DNA of 64,000 nucleotides from Streptomyces spongiicola (lineage in GTDB: Bacteria; Actinomycetota; Actinomycetes; Streptomycetales; Streptomycetaceae): assembly GCF_003122365.1 (NCBI RefSeq), contig NZ_CP029254.1, forward strand, positions 248,001 through 312,000. Direction: 5' to 3'. Shown here piece by piece: positions 38,528 to 46,540 of this stretch. Each line of letters starts with the position of its first letter. Within the stretch, counting starts at the first letter, position 1. The translations under genes and the position numbers were made by a program. The notes beneath the pieces are model-generated. The model made no database searches, was not told where the DNA came from, and saw only the letters and a program-made list of their open reading frames with translations.

Positions 38528-39135
38528 CAGGGTCTCCCTCCCGTCCCGACCCGCGTCATGATCCCGCAGAGCGCCCGGTCGTCGAAGACGCGGGAGGTCG
38601 GGATCCGCACGGTGGTCCGCCGCCGGCCCGTCACCGGGTGGCCGGCCAGGTTGGTCCAGTAGCAGCAGTGCCTCAGGCCGAGCGCTTCGTGCCCGGCCCG
38701 CAGCCACTCGTCCCGGGCTCGCGGCACGATCATGACGACCAGGATCTTGTGTACCGACACGGGGGTGCGGGCCAGTTTCACCAGGTGCTCGTTGTCCAGG
38801 GTGAAGGCGAACGACGGACCGGGGGGACGGGGCGCGAGCTGGTAGGTGGCCTTCAACTGCACCTTGATGGTGACCTCGTCGTCGACGGTGTGTCCGGGAG
38901 CGCTGTGGCTGACGTGCCAGTCGATCCCGTTGTCGGGGAACGGCTGGGACAGCGAGCAGCCGGCGGCCGCCGCGACCGCGTGCAGGTACCCCACCTGGAG
39001 GGTCTCCATGCAGGCGGTGGTGGCGAGTGCTCCGCGCAGCGGTGCGGTCCGCTCGGGCAGCGCACCCGGTTCGGGCTGCGCGAGCGCCATGGCTCCGTCT
39101 GCCTTCCGGGCTGTGCCGATGGTGGTCGTCCTCAC
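38527..39135 (-). CDS. DUF4365 domain protein, PD-(D/E)XK nuclease-like
   Basis: About 202 residues (start GTG 39135, or ATG 39090 MALAQPEPGALPE, which has GGAG nearby and may be the true start). Seen: YLHAVAAAAGCSLSQPFPDN then GIDWHVSHSAP and VTIKVQLKATYQL: an Asp followed about 25 residues later by Q-x-K, the pattern of restriction-endonuclease-like DUF4365 domains. Later WTNLAGHPVTGRRRTTVRIP. DUF4365 occurs alone or fused in many bacteria, sometimes in defence or mobile contexts; its activity is not established. Translationally coupled to the 422-residue protein and divergent from a DEDDh exonuclease. Confidence 0.82.
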   Translation of the reverse strand: MRTTTIGTARKADGAMALAQPEPGALPERTAPLRGALATTACMETLQVGYLHAVAAAAGCSLSQPFPDNGIDWHVSHSAPGHTVDDEVTIKVQLKATYQLAPRPPGPSFAFTLDNEHLVKLARTPVSVHKILVVMIVPRARDEWLRAGHEALGLRHCCYWTNLAGHPVTGRRRTTVRIPTSRVFDDRALCGIMTRVGTGGRP

Positions 39136-39264
39136 GACGGACCGTCAGCAGCGCGCCCCGTCATCTGTGTTGTCACCCGCCTGCGTAGTGCGCAAACGGT
39201 CCGGGTATCACCGAGTCGGGCAGGGGATACCACCATCTGCCAGGCATGGGCGAGGAGTTCGGGG

Positions 39265-39993
39265 ATGACGCACTGGTACGAGGGACCCCTGGCAGCGTTC
39301 GACACGGAGACGACGGGAGTGGACGTCGAGCGGGACCGGATCGTCTCCGCCGCGCTCGTGGTCCAGGACTCGCCGGGTGGACGCACACGCGTCAAGGGCT
39401 GGCTGGTCAATCCGGGTGTGCCGGTACCGGCCGAGGCCACGGCCGTGCACGGACTCACCGAGGAGCACCTGCAGCGCAACGGCCGCTGGCCGGCCCCGGT
39501 GATGGAGGAGATAGGGCGGTCGCTGGCGGAGCAGTGCGCTGCGGGCCGCCCGCTCGTGGTGATGAACGCGCCGTTCGACCTGACCCTGCTGGACCGTGAA
39601 CTGCGCCGCCACCGCGCCTCGTCACTGGCGCGCTACCTCGAGAACGCACCGATGTGCGTACTGGACCCGCGGGTGCTGGACAAGCACCTGGACCGCTACC
39701 GCAAGGGCCGACGCACGCTCACCGATCTGTGCGGGCAGTACGGGGTGACGCTGGACGGGGCCCATGACGCGGCGGCGGACGCGACCGCGGCGCTGGACGT
39801 CGTCCGGGCGGTCGGCCGCCGTTTCACGGCGCGCCTGGAGCGGCTGTCCGCGGCGGAGCTGCACACACTGCAGGCGGTGTGGCACGCGGCTCAGGCGCGC
39901 GGGCTGCAGGCGTGGTTCGCCCGGAACGGTTCGGAGGAGTCGGTGGACCCGGCATGGCCGCTGCGCCCCGAGATCCCCGCCCGGGCGGCGTGA
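39265..39993 (+). CDS. 3'-5' exonuclease, DEDDh (DnaQ-like) family
   Basis: 242 residues. Seen: ExoI AAFDTETTGVD (D13, E15), ExoII VVMNAPFDLTLLDREL (Asp), and ExoIIIepsilon GAHDAAADATAALDV (His and Asp), the complete DEDDh set of proofreading-type exonucleases. A C-terminal helical tail (from about 185, LSAAELHTLQAVWHAAQARG) follows. Start ATG 39265 has GAGGAG at 39252-39257. Stand-alone, so it could serve repair or RNA trimming rather than polymerase proofreading. Shares its promoter region with the divergent DUF4365 operon. Confidence 0.92.
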   Translation: MTHWYEGPLAAFDTETTGVDVERDRIVSAALVVQDSPGGRTRVKGWLVNPGVPVPAEATAVHGLTEEHLQRNGRWPAPVMEEIGRSLAEQCAAGRPLVVMNAPFDLTLLDRELRRHRASSLARYLENAPMCVLDPRVLDKHLDRYRKGRRTLTDLCGQYGVTLDGAHDAAADATAALDVVRAVGRRFTARLERLSAAELHTLQAVWHAAQARGLQAWFARNGSEESVDPAWPLRPEIPARAA

Positions 39994-40325
39994 CCGCCAC
40001 GGCGTGACGGCCGCGCGGCGCGTACGGCGGGCCGGAGACGGGTACGGGTGCCCCGCCGCTTCGGGACACCCGTACGCTCCGTGGGGCCCGACCGGCCGCC
40101 GGTGCGGGCCGCGGCCGGCCCCCCGACCACCGCCGCGCGGTGGCACCGCAGGAGGCGGGACCTGGGAACGGGCCCTCACAGCCGAGGGGTATTGGTCTGG
40201 ACCTCTCTGCACGCATTCAAGCCAATCCCCGGAACCGCGTCAAGGCGACCGCGGGAAACCGCCGCAACTCCTCCTCGCCCCGGCCCCGCTGGCGGCGGGT
40301 CGGCTCCGGGTAACCGGCAACGCAC

Positions 40326-40357
40326 GAGGCCGGTCCGTCAGATGACGGACCGGCCTC
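40326..40357 (-). terminator. Terminator after tRNA-Val(CAC) copy 1
   Basis: Arms 40326-40340 (GAGGCCGGTCCGTCA) and 40343-40357 form a perfect stem (about 14 usable bp), 7 nt beyond the tRNA 3' end on the minus strand; it could also stop plus-strand transcription. Confidence 0.8.
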
Positions 40358-40363
40358 TTCCGG

Positions 40364-40435
40364 TGGGCGATACTGGGATCGAACCAGTGACCTCTTCGGT
40401 GTGAACGAAGCGCTCTCCCGCTGAGCTAATCGCCC
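40364..40435 (-). tRNA. tRNA-Val(CAC), copy 1
   Basis: 72-nt cloverleaf: acceptor GGGCGAT/ATCGCCC, D-arm GCTC..GAGC, anticodon arm CTTCG-TTCACAC-CGAAG with anticodon CAC, T-arm CTGG-TTCGATC-CCAG, discriminator A. CCA is not encoded. Reads GTG, a very common valine codon here. Confidence 0.97.
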
Positions 40436-40598
40436 GGGAACGCACTGAACCATACAGGTACCGGCGGGTTTCCTTCAAACTCCCTTCCGCCCACGGCGGC
40501 CCCGGGCCGGGTCCGGCACCGGGCGCGCGGGTACTCACCGGAGATCTGAGTACCCGCGCCCATCCGGCCGCCCTGTGCCCCGCACCACACTCGACGCC

Positions 40599-43313
40599 AT
40601 GGACAACGCGCTGCCGCCGGCCGAGGAGCTCCGGCTCATCGATCGCGAACTGGTCCGACTCGACGCCCACCGGGCCCGGTTGCTGGCCCGCAGGGCCTGG
40701 CTGCTGACGGCGCTGCGGGCCGCGGGTCCCGCCGCCGGGCCTTCCCCGGGCCCCGTTCGCTCCCGGGGGACGGCCGCCGAGACGTCCCCACCGGGTGCAC
40801 AGAACGTCCTGCTCGCCCTCGGCGGGACCCTGCTGGCGATCGCCGCCGTCGCCTTCACCGTGGTCAGCTGGGGGCACATGGGCATCGGCGGCCGCGCGCT
40901 CGTGCTGGGCGCGGTGACCGTCGCGGCCCTCGGAACGCCCCTCCTGCTGCTGCGCCGCAAGCTCGTCTCGACCGCGGAGTCGGTGGCGGCGCTCGCTCTG
41001 GTCCTCACCGTCCTCGACGCGTACGCGCTCAGGCGTGCGGTGCTTCCCGGGACGGACACCCTGGCCTACACGGCCGCGGCCGCCGGTGTGCTCGCCGCGG
41101 TCTGGGCGGGATACGCGCGCGCCGGAGGCGGGCTGCGCCTGCCGCTGCCCGGTGCCGTGGTGGCGGGGCAGCTGCCGCTGCCGCTGTGGGCGCTGTCCGC
41201 GGGCGGAAGCGCCGGGGCCGTCGCGTGGGCGGCACTGGCGACCGCCGGACTGGACGTCCTGATCGCGCTCGGCGCCCGGCGCAAGGGCGTGCGGGCCCCC
41301 GCGGCCGCCTGCGCCGTGGCGACGGGCGGCTGGTCCCTGCTGACCGGCCTCTGGCTGTCGGTGTCCGCGGCCTCCCCGGCCGCCTCGGTGGAACCGGCGC
41401 TGCTGCTCCTGGCGGGCGCGGCCCTGGCCCTGGCGGCCGCGTGGCGGACGCCGGCGTCGGCATCGGCATCGGCGATCGCGACGATCGGCGGCCTCGCGGC
41501 GATCGGCGGCCTCGCGGCGATCGCGGCCCTCGGCGGTGTGCTGCGGACGGCGGTGCCACCGGACTGGGCCGTCCCCGCGTATCTGCTGAGCGCGGCGTCG
41601 CTGCTCGCCGCCGTGAGGATCCGTGCGCCTCGGGTGGTGCTCACCGGGCTCGGCGCCGCCTCCGGTCTGGTCCACCTCGCCTCGGCGCTGTGGGCGGCAC
41701 CGGTCGTTCTGCTGGGGCTGACGGGACCGGCCGCCGTCCTCGAGAACGTCTGGGGCGGACCGCCCGCACCGGGCGCCGCCCCGCCGGGCGCGGCCACCGC
41801 CCCGGTCGTCCTCGCGGTCGTGGCCGCGGCACTGTGGGTGGCGCCCAGGCTGCTTCCCGCCGTACCGCCGCCCCGTCCTGCCGGGGAGTGCGCCGCACTG
41901 GTCCTGGCGTGGTCGGCGGCCGTGGCCGCCCCCGTCGCCCTGTCGCTCCCGCTCGGCCCGGCGCTGGCCGTGCAGTTGTCGGCGACGGCCGCGGCCCTCG
42001 CGCAGGCGGCCCGTCCCTCACTCGCGGCCGCTCTGCTGCCGACCGCGCGGCGAGCCCCCGGCGCCGGGAGAAGCGGCCGCGCGGCGGACGGGACCGCCAC
42101 GCCGCCCGAGGCCGCCCGGACACCACGCGCCACCGCGTCACCGGAGGCCACCACGTCACCCGGGGCCACAGGATCAGCACGCGCCACCGCGACGCCCACC
42201 GGTTCACCACCGCACCCCGGCTCCCCCGCCGCGGACCCGGCGCCCGACGACCACACCCCGCCCGAGGCCCCGGGCCGCACCGGCGGTGCCGCCGGTGCGG
42301 CACCGCCGGCCGGCCGGCCGGAGCCTCCCCCGTACGCGCCCGACCCCCTCCGCGCCCTCGCCGCCACGGCGCTCGCCTGCGCGCTGCTGTCGGGGACGGC
42401 CGCGGCGCTGCTCGGCCTGGCGACCCGGCCCGCCACGTTCACCGCGCTGGGCGTGCTGGTGGCACTGGGCGCCACCGCAGCGGTGACGGCCCGAGGTCTC
42501 GTCCGGACCGTCGCCGCCTGCACCACCGTGGTGGGCAGCACGGGGCTGGTGGCGGCGACGGCGGCGGCAGCGGAGCTGCCGGGGCACCGGATCGCCCTCG
42601 CGCTCCTGGCCGTACCGGCGGGGGCGGCCTTGCTCGGCGCCCGGCTCGGCCGGCACCCGGTCGCCCCGGCAGTGGAGGTGACGGCCGCGGCGGTCGTGCC
42701 GATCGCCGTCGCCCTCGCGGCCCCGAACCCGCCGGCCCTGGCCCTGGTGCTGGCCCTCGCCGGCGTGGTGGCCGCGGGCACGGCCGTACGGGCCGAGCGC
42801 AGGCCCCTGGCCGGATACGCGGCGGCGGCGCTCTTCGTCGCCGCCACCTGGGTGCGCCTCGCGGCCTCGGGCGTCGACACGCCCGAGGCGTACACCCTGC
42901 CCGCGACCGTGCCCGCGCTGGCCCTGGGACTCCTGCGGCGCCGCACCGATCCGTCCGCCTCCTCGTGGACCGCGTACGGCCCCGGGCTCGGCGCGACCCT
43001 GGTACCGAGCCTGCTCGCGGCCTGGGGCGACGCCGGTTGGCAGCGCCCGCTGCTGCTGGGCCTGGCCGCCCTCGGGGTGACCCTCGCCGGAGCCCGGCGG
43101 CGGCTCCGGGCACCGCTGGTCCTCGGCGGTCTGACGCTCGCCCTGGTCGCGCTGCACGAACTGGCGCCCTATGTCGTCCAGGCCGTCGACGCCCTGCCGC
43201 GCTGGCTGCCGCCCGCGCTGGCGGGACTGCTGCTGCTGGCCGTGGGGGCGACCTACGAGCAGCGGCTGCGCGACGTGCGCCGGTTCCGGGAGAGCCTCGG
43301 CCGGATGCGCTGA
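40599..43313 (+). CDS. Very large polytopic membrane protein (SCO7613 C-terminal-like)
   Basis: About 904 residues. A short coiled-coil-like N-terminus (ELRLIDRELVRLDAHRARLL, about 10-40) is followed by many hydrophobic segments from about residue 70 onward (VLLALGGTLLAIAAVAFTVV), some twenty or more predicted helices in two blocks, separated by a low-complexity Ala/Pro/Thr-rich linker (about 480-590). It ends with a Tyr/Arg-rich cytoplasmic tail (YEQRLRDVRRFRESLGRMR). It resembles the actinobacterial proteins labelled SCO7613 C-terminal domain-containing; no function is known. ATG 40599 (MDNALPPAEELR) preferred to GTG 40575; neither has a good ribosome-binding site. Flanked by the two tRNA-Val(CAC) genes. 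Confidence 0.85.
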   Translation: MDNALPPAEELRLIDRELVRLDAHRARLLARRAWLLTALRAAGPAAGPSPGPVRSRGTAAETSPPGAQNVLLALGGTLLAIAAVAFTVVSWGHMGIGGRALVLGAVTVAALGTPLLLLRRKLVSTAESVAALALVLTVLDAYALRRAVLPGTDTLAYTAAAAGVLAAVWAGYARAGGGLRLPLPGAVVAGQLPLPLWALSAGGSAGAVAWAALATAGLDVLIALGARRKGVRAPAAACAVATGGWSLLTGLWLSVSAASPAASVEPALLLLAGAALALAAAWRTPASASASAIATIGGLAAIGGLAAIAALGGVLRTAVPPDWAVPAYLLSAASLLAAVRIRAPRVVLTGLGAASGLVHLASALWAAPVVLLGLTGPAAVLENVWGGPPAPGAAPPGAATAPVVLAVVAAALWVAPRLLPAVPPPRPAGECAALVLAWSAAVAAPVALSLPLGPALAVQLSATAAALAQAARPSLAAALLPTARRAPGAGRSGRAADGTATPPEAARTPRATASPEATTSPGATGSARATATPTGSPPHPGSPAADPAPDDHTPPEAPGRTGGAAGAAPPAGRPEPPPYAPDPLRALAATALACALLSGTAAALLGLATRPATFTALGVLVALGATAAVTARGLVRTVAACTTVVGSTGLVAATAAAAELPGHRIALALLAVPAGAALLGARLGRHPVAPAVEVTAAAVVPIAVALAAPNPPALALVLALAGVVAAGTAVRAERRPLAGYAAAALFVAATWVRLAASGVDTPEAYTLPATVPALALGLLRRRTDPSASSWTAYGPGLGATLVPSLLAAWGDAGWQRPLLLGLAALGVTLAGARRRLRAPLVLGGLTLALVALHELAPYVVQAVDALPRWLPPALAGLLLLAVGATYEQRLRDVRRFRESLGRMR

Positions 43314-43329
43314 ACGGGTGATAGGCCGA

Positions 43330-43360
43330 CGGCCCCGGAGACTCTCGGTCTCCGGGGCCG
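43330..43360 (-). terminator. Terminator after tRNA-Val(CAC) copy 2
   Basis: Arms 43330-43342 (CGGCCCCGGAGAC) and 43348-43360, loop TCTCG; perfect 13-bp stem. It sits between the membrane-protein stop and the tRNA and may serve both. Confidence 0.8.
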
Positions 43361-43373
43361 CCGATCCGGGTGG

Positions 43374-43445
43374 TGGGCGATACTGGGTTCGAACCAGTGA
43401 CCTCTTCGGTGTGAACGAAGCGCTCTCCCACTGAGCTAATCGCCC
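43374..43445 (-). tRNA. tRNA-Val(CAC), copy 2
   Basis: Same cloverleaf and anticodon as copy 1 (CTTCG-TTCACAC-CGAAG), with small changes in the D-loop (AGTGGGA for AGCGGGA) and T-loop (TTCGAAC for TTCGATC). Same strand, 3.0 kb away. Confidence 0.97.
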
Positions 43446-43540
43446 GGGCGCACCGCAAACATTACCCCATGTCAGCGGCGCCTCGGGACCACTTCACCGG
43501 CCGCCCCGGCGACCGCCGGGCGGTCGCCGCCCGGCTCCGG

Positions 43541-43999
43541 TCACTGCTCGATCCTCCAGGGCATCTCGATCCCGAAGTTCCAGAGGTACACCCCGCTCAG
43601 CACGCCGACGACCACCAGTCCGACGGTGGTCAAGATGATGTTGCGCCGGCGCACCTTCGGGTCCAGCGCCCGCTGCGCCGCCTCGGTCACTTTCCGTTTC
43701 GTCCAGTGCAGTACGAGCTGCGCCCAGACGAACTCGGTGGCCCAGATCGCCATGCCCGCGAAGATCACCAGCCAGCCCGGCCCGGGCAGCGGAAGCATGA
43801 TCACGCCGGCCACGACGACCGCGAAGCCCACGATGAAGACGCCGACCTGCCAGCTCAGATGAAGCGTCCGGCGCCTGCGCACGAACCCGGGTGCCCGCGA
43901 TCCCAGAACAAGCCCTGCGGGCGCGGCCGCATCCCCCGTGACGGAACCTCGGGCCGCCGTCGCGGCGCCCCCGCTCCGCTCGTCACTCTCCGCACTCAT
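43541..43999 (-). CDS. TIGR02611 family membrane protein
   Basis: 152 residues with three hydrophobic helices: about 58-78 (VGVFIVGFAVVVAGVIMLPL), 80-97 (GWLVIFAGMAIWATEFVWA) and 127-147 (IILTTVGLVVVGVLSGVYLW). The signature PLPGPGWLVIFAGMAIWATE is typical of TIGR02611 actinobacterial proteins, function unknown. ATG 43999 has TATTTT 6 nt upstream and no ribosome-binding site, so it is probably leaderless. Divergent from ssgB across a 188-bp regulatory gap. Confidence 0.87.
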   Translation of the reverse strand: MSAESDERSGGAATAARGSVTGDAAAPAGLVLGSRAPGFVRRRRTLHLSWQVGVFIVGFAVVVAGVIMLPLPGPGWLVIFAGMAIWATEFVWAQLVLHWTKRKVTEAAQRALDPKVRRRNIILTTVGLVVVGVLSGVYLWNFGIEMPWRIEQ

Positions 44000-44005
44000 G
44001 AGGCA

Positions 44006-44011
44006 AAAATA
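44006..44011 (-). promoter_or_regulatory. -10 element of a probable leaderless promoter for the TIGR02611 gene
   Basis: TATTTT on the minus strand, 6 nt before ATG 43999. Confidence 0.45.
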
Positions 44012-44187
44012 CCCGACGAATCGGCCTGCTGGAATGACCGCACGGTCGTACGCGAAACTCCTCCGTTCGGGGTACCCCAAGGATCACAAAACAGACAGAG
44101 GGGTTTACAACGGCACCGTAGGTGGCATGTCGATTTCGCCGACGTGCGAATCCCCGAGCGCACACTGAGCGAAAGGCCCTGGCGCTT
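44012..44187. promoter_or_regulatory. ssgB upstream region
   Basis: This intergenic DNA is less GC-rich than most of the window. It contains the palindrome GGGGTACCCC near 44069-44078 and a GTTTAC at 44103-44108 followed 12-16 nt later by GTAGGTGG. The S. coelicolor ssgB gene is reported to be under the stress sigma factor SigH, whose promoters have GnTT(T)-type -35 boxes; assigning this GTTTAC to SigH is my inference. Confidence 0.4.
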
Positions 44188-44601
44188 ATGAACACCACGG
44201 TCAGCTGCGAGCTGCACCTGCGCCTCGTCGTGTCGAGCGAGTCCTCACTGCCTGTACCCGCGGGCTTGCGGTATGACACGGCCGATCCGTATGCCGTGCA
44301 CGCCACCTTCCACACCGGAGCCGAGGAGACGGTCGAATGGGTGTTCGCCCGCGACCTTCTCGCCGAGGGCCTTCACCGGCCCACCGGAACCGGCGACGTC
44401 AGAGTCTGGCCGTCGCGCAGCCACGGCCAGGGCGTCGTCTGCATCGCACTGAGCTCTCCGGAGGGCGAGGCCCTGCTGGAGGCTCCGGCGAGGGCCCTGG
44501 AGTCGTTCCTCAAGCGGACGGACGCCGCGGTCCCGCCCGGCACGGAGCATCGCCACTTCGACCTCGACACCGAGCTCTCGCACATCCTGGCGGAAAGCTG
44601 A
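44188..44601 (+). CDS. ssgB: Sporulation septation regulator SsgB
   Basis: 137 residues, starting MNTTVSCELHLRLVVSSESS. SsgA-like proteins are confined to sporulating actinomycetes. SsgB localises with SsgA at future septa and recruits FtsZ, starting sporulation-specific division in aerial hyphae. The sequence is essentially that of S. coelicolor SsgB (SCO1541), including YAVHATFHTGAEETVEWVFA and the ending ELSHILAES. ATG 44188 has AAAGG about 10 nt upstream. Its presence identifies the organism as a sporulating actinomycete. Confidence 0.97.
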   Translation: MNTTVSCELHLRLVVSSESSLPVPAGLRYDTADPYAVHATFHTGAEETVEWVFARDLLAEGLHRPTGTGDVRVWPSRSHGQGVVCIALSSPEGEALLEAPARALESFLKRTDAAVPPGTEHRHFDLDTELSHILAES

Positions 44602-44682
44602 ACCAGGGCGAGGGCAGCGGGCACCGTCCGACTCGGGGAGACGGCACCGCAAGGACACGGACAACCGCATAGGGCAGGCTCC

Positions 44683-44719
44683 GGCGCCGTCGCCGCGGAA
44701 ACCACCGCGACGACGGCGC
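44683..44719. terminator. Hairpin downstream of ssgB
   Basis: Left arm from 44683 (GGCGCCGTCG-C-CGCGG) pairs with CCGCG-A-CGACGGCGCC ending near 44720 (10 + 5 bp with one mismatch). Probable ssgB terminator, about 80 nt past the stop. Its arms share GACGGCGCC with the next palindrome. Confidence 0.6.
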
Positions 44720-44728
44720 CTTCGCGTC

Positions 44729-44774
44729 CCGGTTCCTCCGGGGGCGACGGCGCCGTCGCCCCCGGAGGAACCGG
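44729..44774. promoter_or_regulatory. 46-bp perfect palindrome upstream of the CGNR gene
   Basis: Arms 44729-44751 and 44752-44774 (beginning CCGGTTCCTCCGGGGG) match without mismatch. It ends 1 nt before TAGAGT, so it covers the -35 region of the CGNR gene. It could be a terminator for ssgB or an operator for the following regulator gene. Confidence 0.6.
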
Positions 44775-44775
44775 C

Positions 44776-44781
44776 TAGAGT
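44776..44781 (+). promoter_or_regulatory. -10 element for the CGNR gene
   Basis: TAGAGT, a good match to the Streptomyces -10 (TAgaNT), 49 nt before GTG 44831 and immediately after the 46-bp palindrome. Confidence 0.5.
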
Positions 44782-44830
44782 CAGCGGAGTTCGGCGGGCG
44801 GCCGGCCCGCGGCAGCCCAGGGAGCGAATC

Positions 44831-45394
44831 GTGCTGATCCCTCACGACACCCGCATCGCCCTCGACGTCGTCGTCGATCTGGTGAACACCGCGCCCGAGC
44901 GGGACGGCCCCGCCGAGGACGGGCTCGGCGACGTGTCGTCGCTGTACACGCTGGTGGAGAAGTACAGCATCAGCGACGTGGGCGACCTCGGCGAACACGA
45001 TCTGGACGCCGTACGCGAGGTGCGGGACCGGTTCGAGAACGTGTTCGCGGCACCGGACGCCCGAACCGCCGCCGAACTCATCAACCGGCTGGTCGACTCG
45101 GCGGGCACCACGCCGCGGCTGACGGACCACGACGGCTACGACTGGCACGTCCACTACTTCGCGCCGGGCGCCTCGGTCGCCGAGCACCTCGCGGCCGACT
45201 GCGGCATGGCGCTGGCGTTCATGATCGTGTCCGGTGAGCAGGAGCGGCTGCGCCGCTGCGAGGCACCCGGCTGCGGCCGTGCCTTCGTCGATCTGTCCCG
45301 CAATCGCTCGCGCCGCTACTGCGACAGCCGTACCTGCGGCAATCGCCTGCACGTCGCCGCCTACCGGGCACGCCGCAGGGAAGCGGCCGGCTGA
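44831..45394 (+). CDS. CGNR zinc-finger domain protein, putative regulator
   Basis: 187 residues. The C-terminal zinc finger has C143, C148, C164 and C169 with the signature CGNR at 169-172 (FVDLSRNRSRRYCDSRTCGN), which likely binds DNA. The N-terminal domain (to about 130) is the ABATE-type stress-sensing domain usually paired with CGNR fingers (LDVVVDLVNTAPERDG). Start GTG 44831 follows GGGAGCG. The family is predicted to be transcriptional regulators; target unknown, though the palindrome over its own promoter suggests autoregulation. Confidence 0.9.
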   Translation: MLIPHDTRIALDVVVDLVNTAPERDGPAEDGLGDVSSLYTLVEKYSISDVGDLGEHDLDAVREVRDRFENVFAAPDARTAAELINRLVDSAGTTPRLTDHDGYDWHVHYFAPGASVAEHLAADCGMALAFMIVSGEQERLRRCEAPGCGRAFVDLSRNRSRRYCDSRTCGNRLHVAAYRARRREAAG

Positions 45395-45417
45395 GCTCTC
45401 GTCGGGTCACCGCCGGC

Positions 45418-45570
45418 TCACAGCAGGAAGAGGTCGTGGACCGAGGCCATGAGCAGAAGGCAGCCGATCACCCCGAGGAAGATCATCAGGGGCGGCTGGG
45501 AGAGCGCGAAGAGGCAACCACGCGGCTCGTCTGAGGGGGCGGGGGCCTGGCCCCGGGAGGTATCCAGCAT
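45418..45570 (-). CDS. Small membrane protein (50 residues)
   Basis: MLDTSRGQAPAPSDEPRGCL then FALSQPPLMIFLGVIGCLLLMASVHDLFLL in two parts: a short polar N-terminus and one hydrophobic segment reaching the C-terminus. Start ATG 45570 has only a weak GAG upstream, and longer in-frame starts exist. Single hydrophobic span with good third-position GC; no known family. Convergent with the CGNR gene. Confidence 0.5.
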   Translation of the reverse strand: MLDTSRGQAPAPSDEPRGCLFALSQPPLMIFLGVIGCLLLMASVHDLFLL

Positions 45571-45894
45571 CTCGGGGGTGATGATGACGCAGGACCGGCC
45601 GCGATGATCGACCAACACGCCTGAGTGCCGGGGCAGTTCACCGGATCCCGTGGTTGACTCCGCCCCCGGGGGCCGCGCATCGCCGCCCCGCCCCGGGCCG
45701 CACATCGCCGCGCCGACCGTCGCCGTGCCGTCGCCGAACGGGGACCGCCCACCGCGGTGGCGTGCCGGGAGTCGGCACCGTCCGCCACCACCGGGCACCG
45801 CGTGGCACCGCCTGACACCGCCGCGGCGCTCGGAAGGCGTGCTCGGCAACCGTGCCCGGATGCCGTGCCCGGATGCCGTGCTGGGATGCCGTGC

Positions 45895-46347
45895 TCAGAT
45901 GCCGTGCTTCTTCAGGATGGCCTCGATGTCGCTGAAGTCGTCGTCCGCGCCGGCGGCGGACCGCCTCCCCTTGGGCTTCGCGGCTCCCCCGGGCCCTGCG
46001 ACCGGGCGGGCGGCCCTGCCGAGCGCCGGTGCCGAGGCCGGGGGCGCGACGGCGTGCGGGCCGCTGCCTTCCCGGGCGGAGGCCCGGGCCAGCCTGCGCC
46101 GCTCCACGGCGCGCGTGGTGAGGAAGAGCCCCCAGGCCGCACCCAGCAGCCCCACTCCCACCCAGGCCGTGGGACTGAAGACCGTGCCGGCCGCCCACTC
46201 GACGACGCCCGTAAGGACGAGGCCCAGGGGAACCAGCGCGTAGGCGGCGATCCGCGTCGCCGTGAGAAAGCGCTTGCGGTACGCCGCGACCGCGGCGACA
46301 CCCAGCCCTGCCGCGGACACCGCGGCACATATCGTCTCGGCAAGCAT
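45895..46347 (-). CDS. Small membrane protein with charged C-terminal tail
   Basis: 150 residues. Three hydrophobic segments: about 3-22 (AETICAAVSAAGLGVAAVAA), 30-52 (TRIAAYALVPLGLVLTGVVE) and 58-78 (TAWVGVGLLGAAWGLFLTT), followed by a cytoplasmic low-complexity tail that ends ADDDFSDIEAILKKHGI, a short conserved-looking motif. Start ATG 46347 follows GGGAGGA by about 6 nt. No known function. Confidence 0.82.
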   Translation of the reverse strand: MLAETICAAVSAAGLGVAAVAAYRKRFLTATRIAAYALVPLGLVLTGVVEWAAGTVFSPTAWVGVGLLGAAWGLFLTTRAVERRRLARASAREGSGPHAVAPPASAPALGRAARPVAGPGGAAKPKGRRSAAGADDDFSDIEAILKKHGI

Positions 46348-46540
46348 GCGGTCCTCCCGGCGAGCGGAGCGGCCCCGGAGGGGGCCCCTGGGTAAGGCGG
46401 TCCCTTCCATCCTGCACCCGGTGGTACGGCCGGGGCCATGATCCCGCCGCTCCTCAGGGGGATCTCCGGGGCGCCCTCCTCCCCGGGAACCGGGAAGGTC
46501 CGGGTTACGAGGCCGCGGGCGAGGCTGGAAGACTGGGCCC

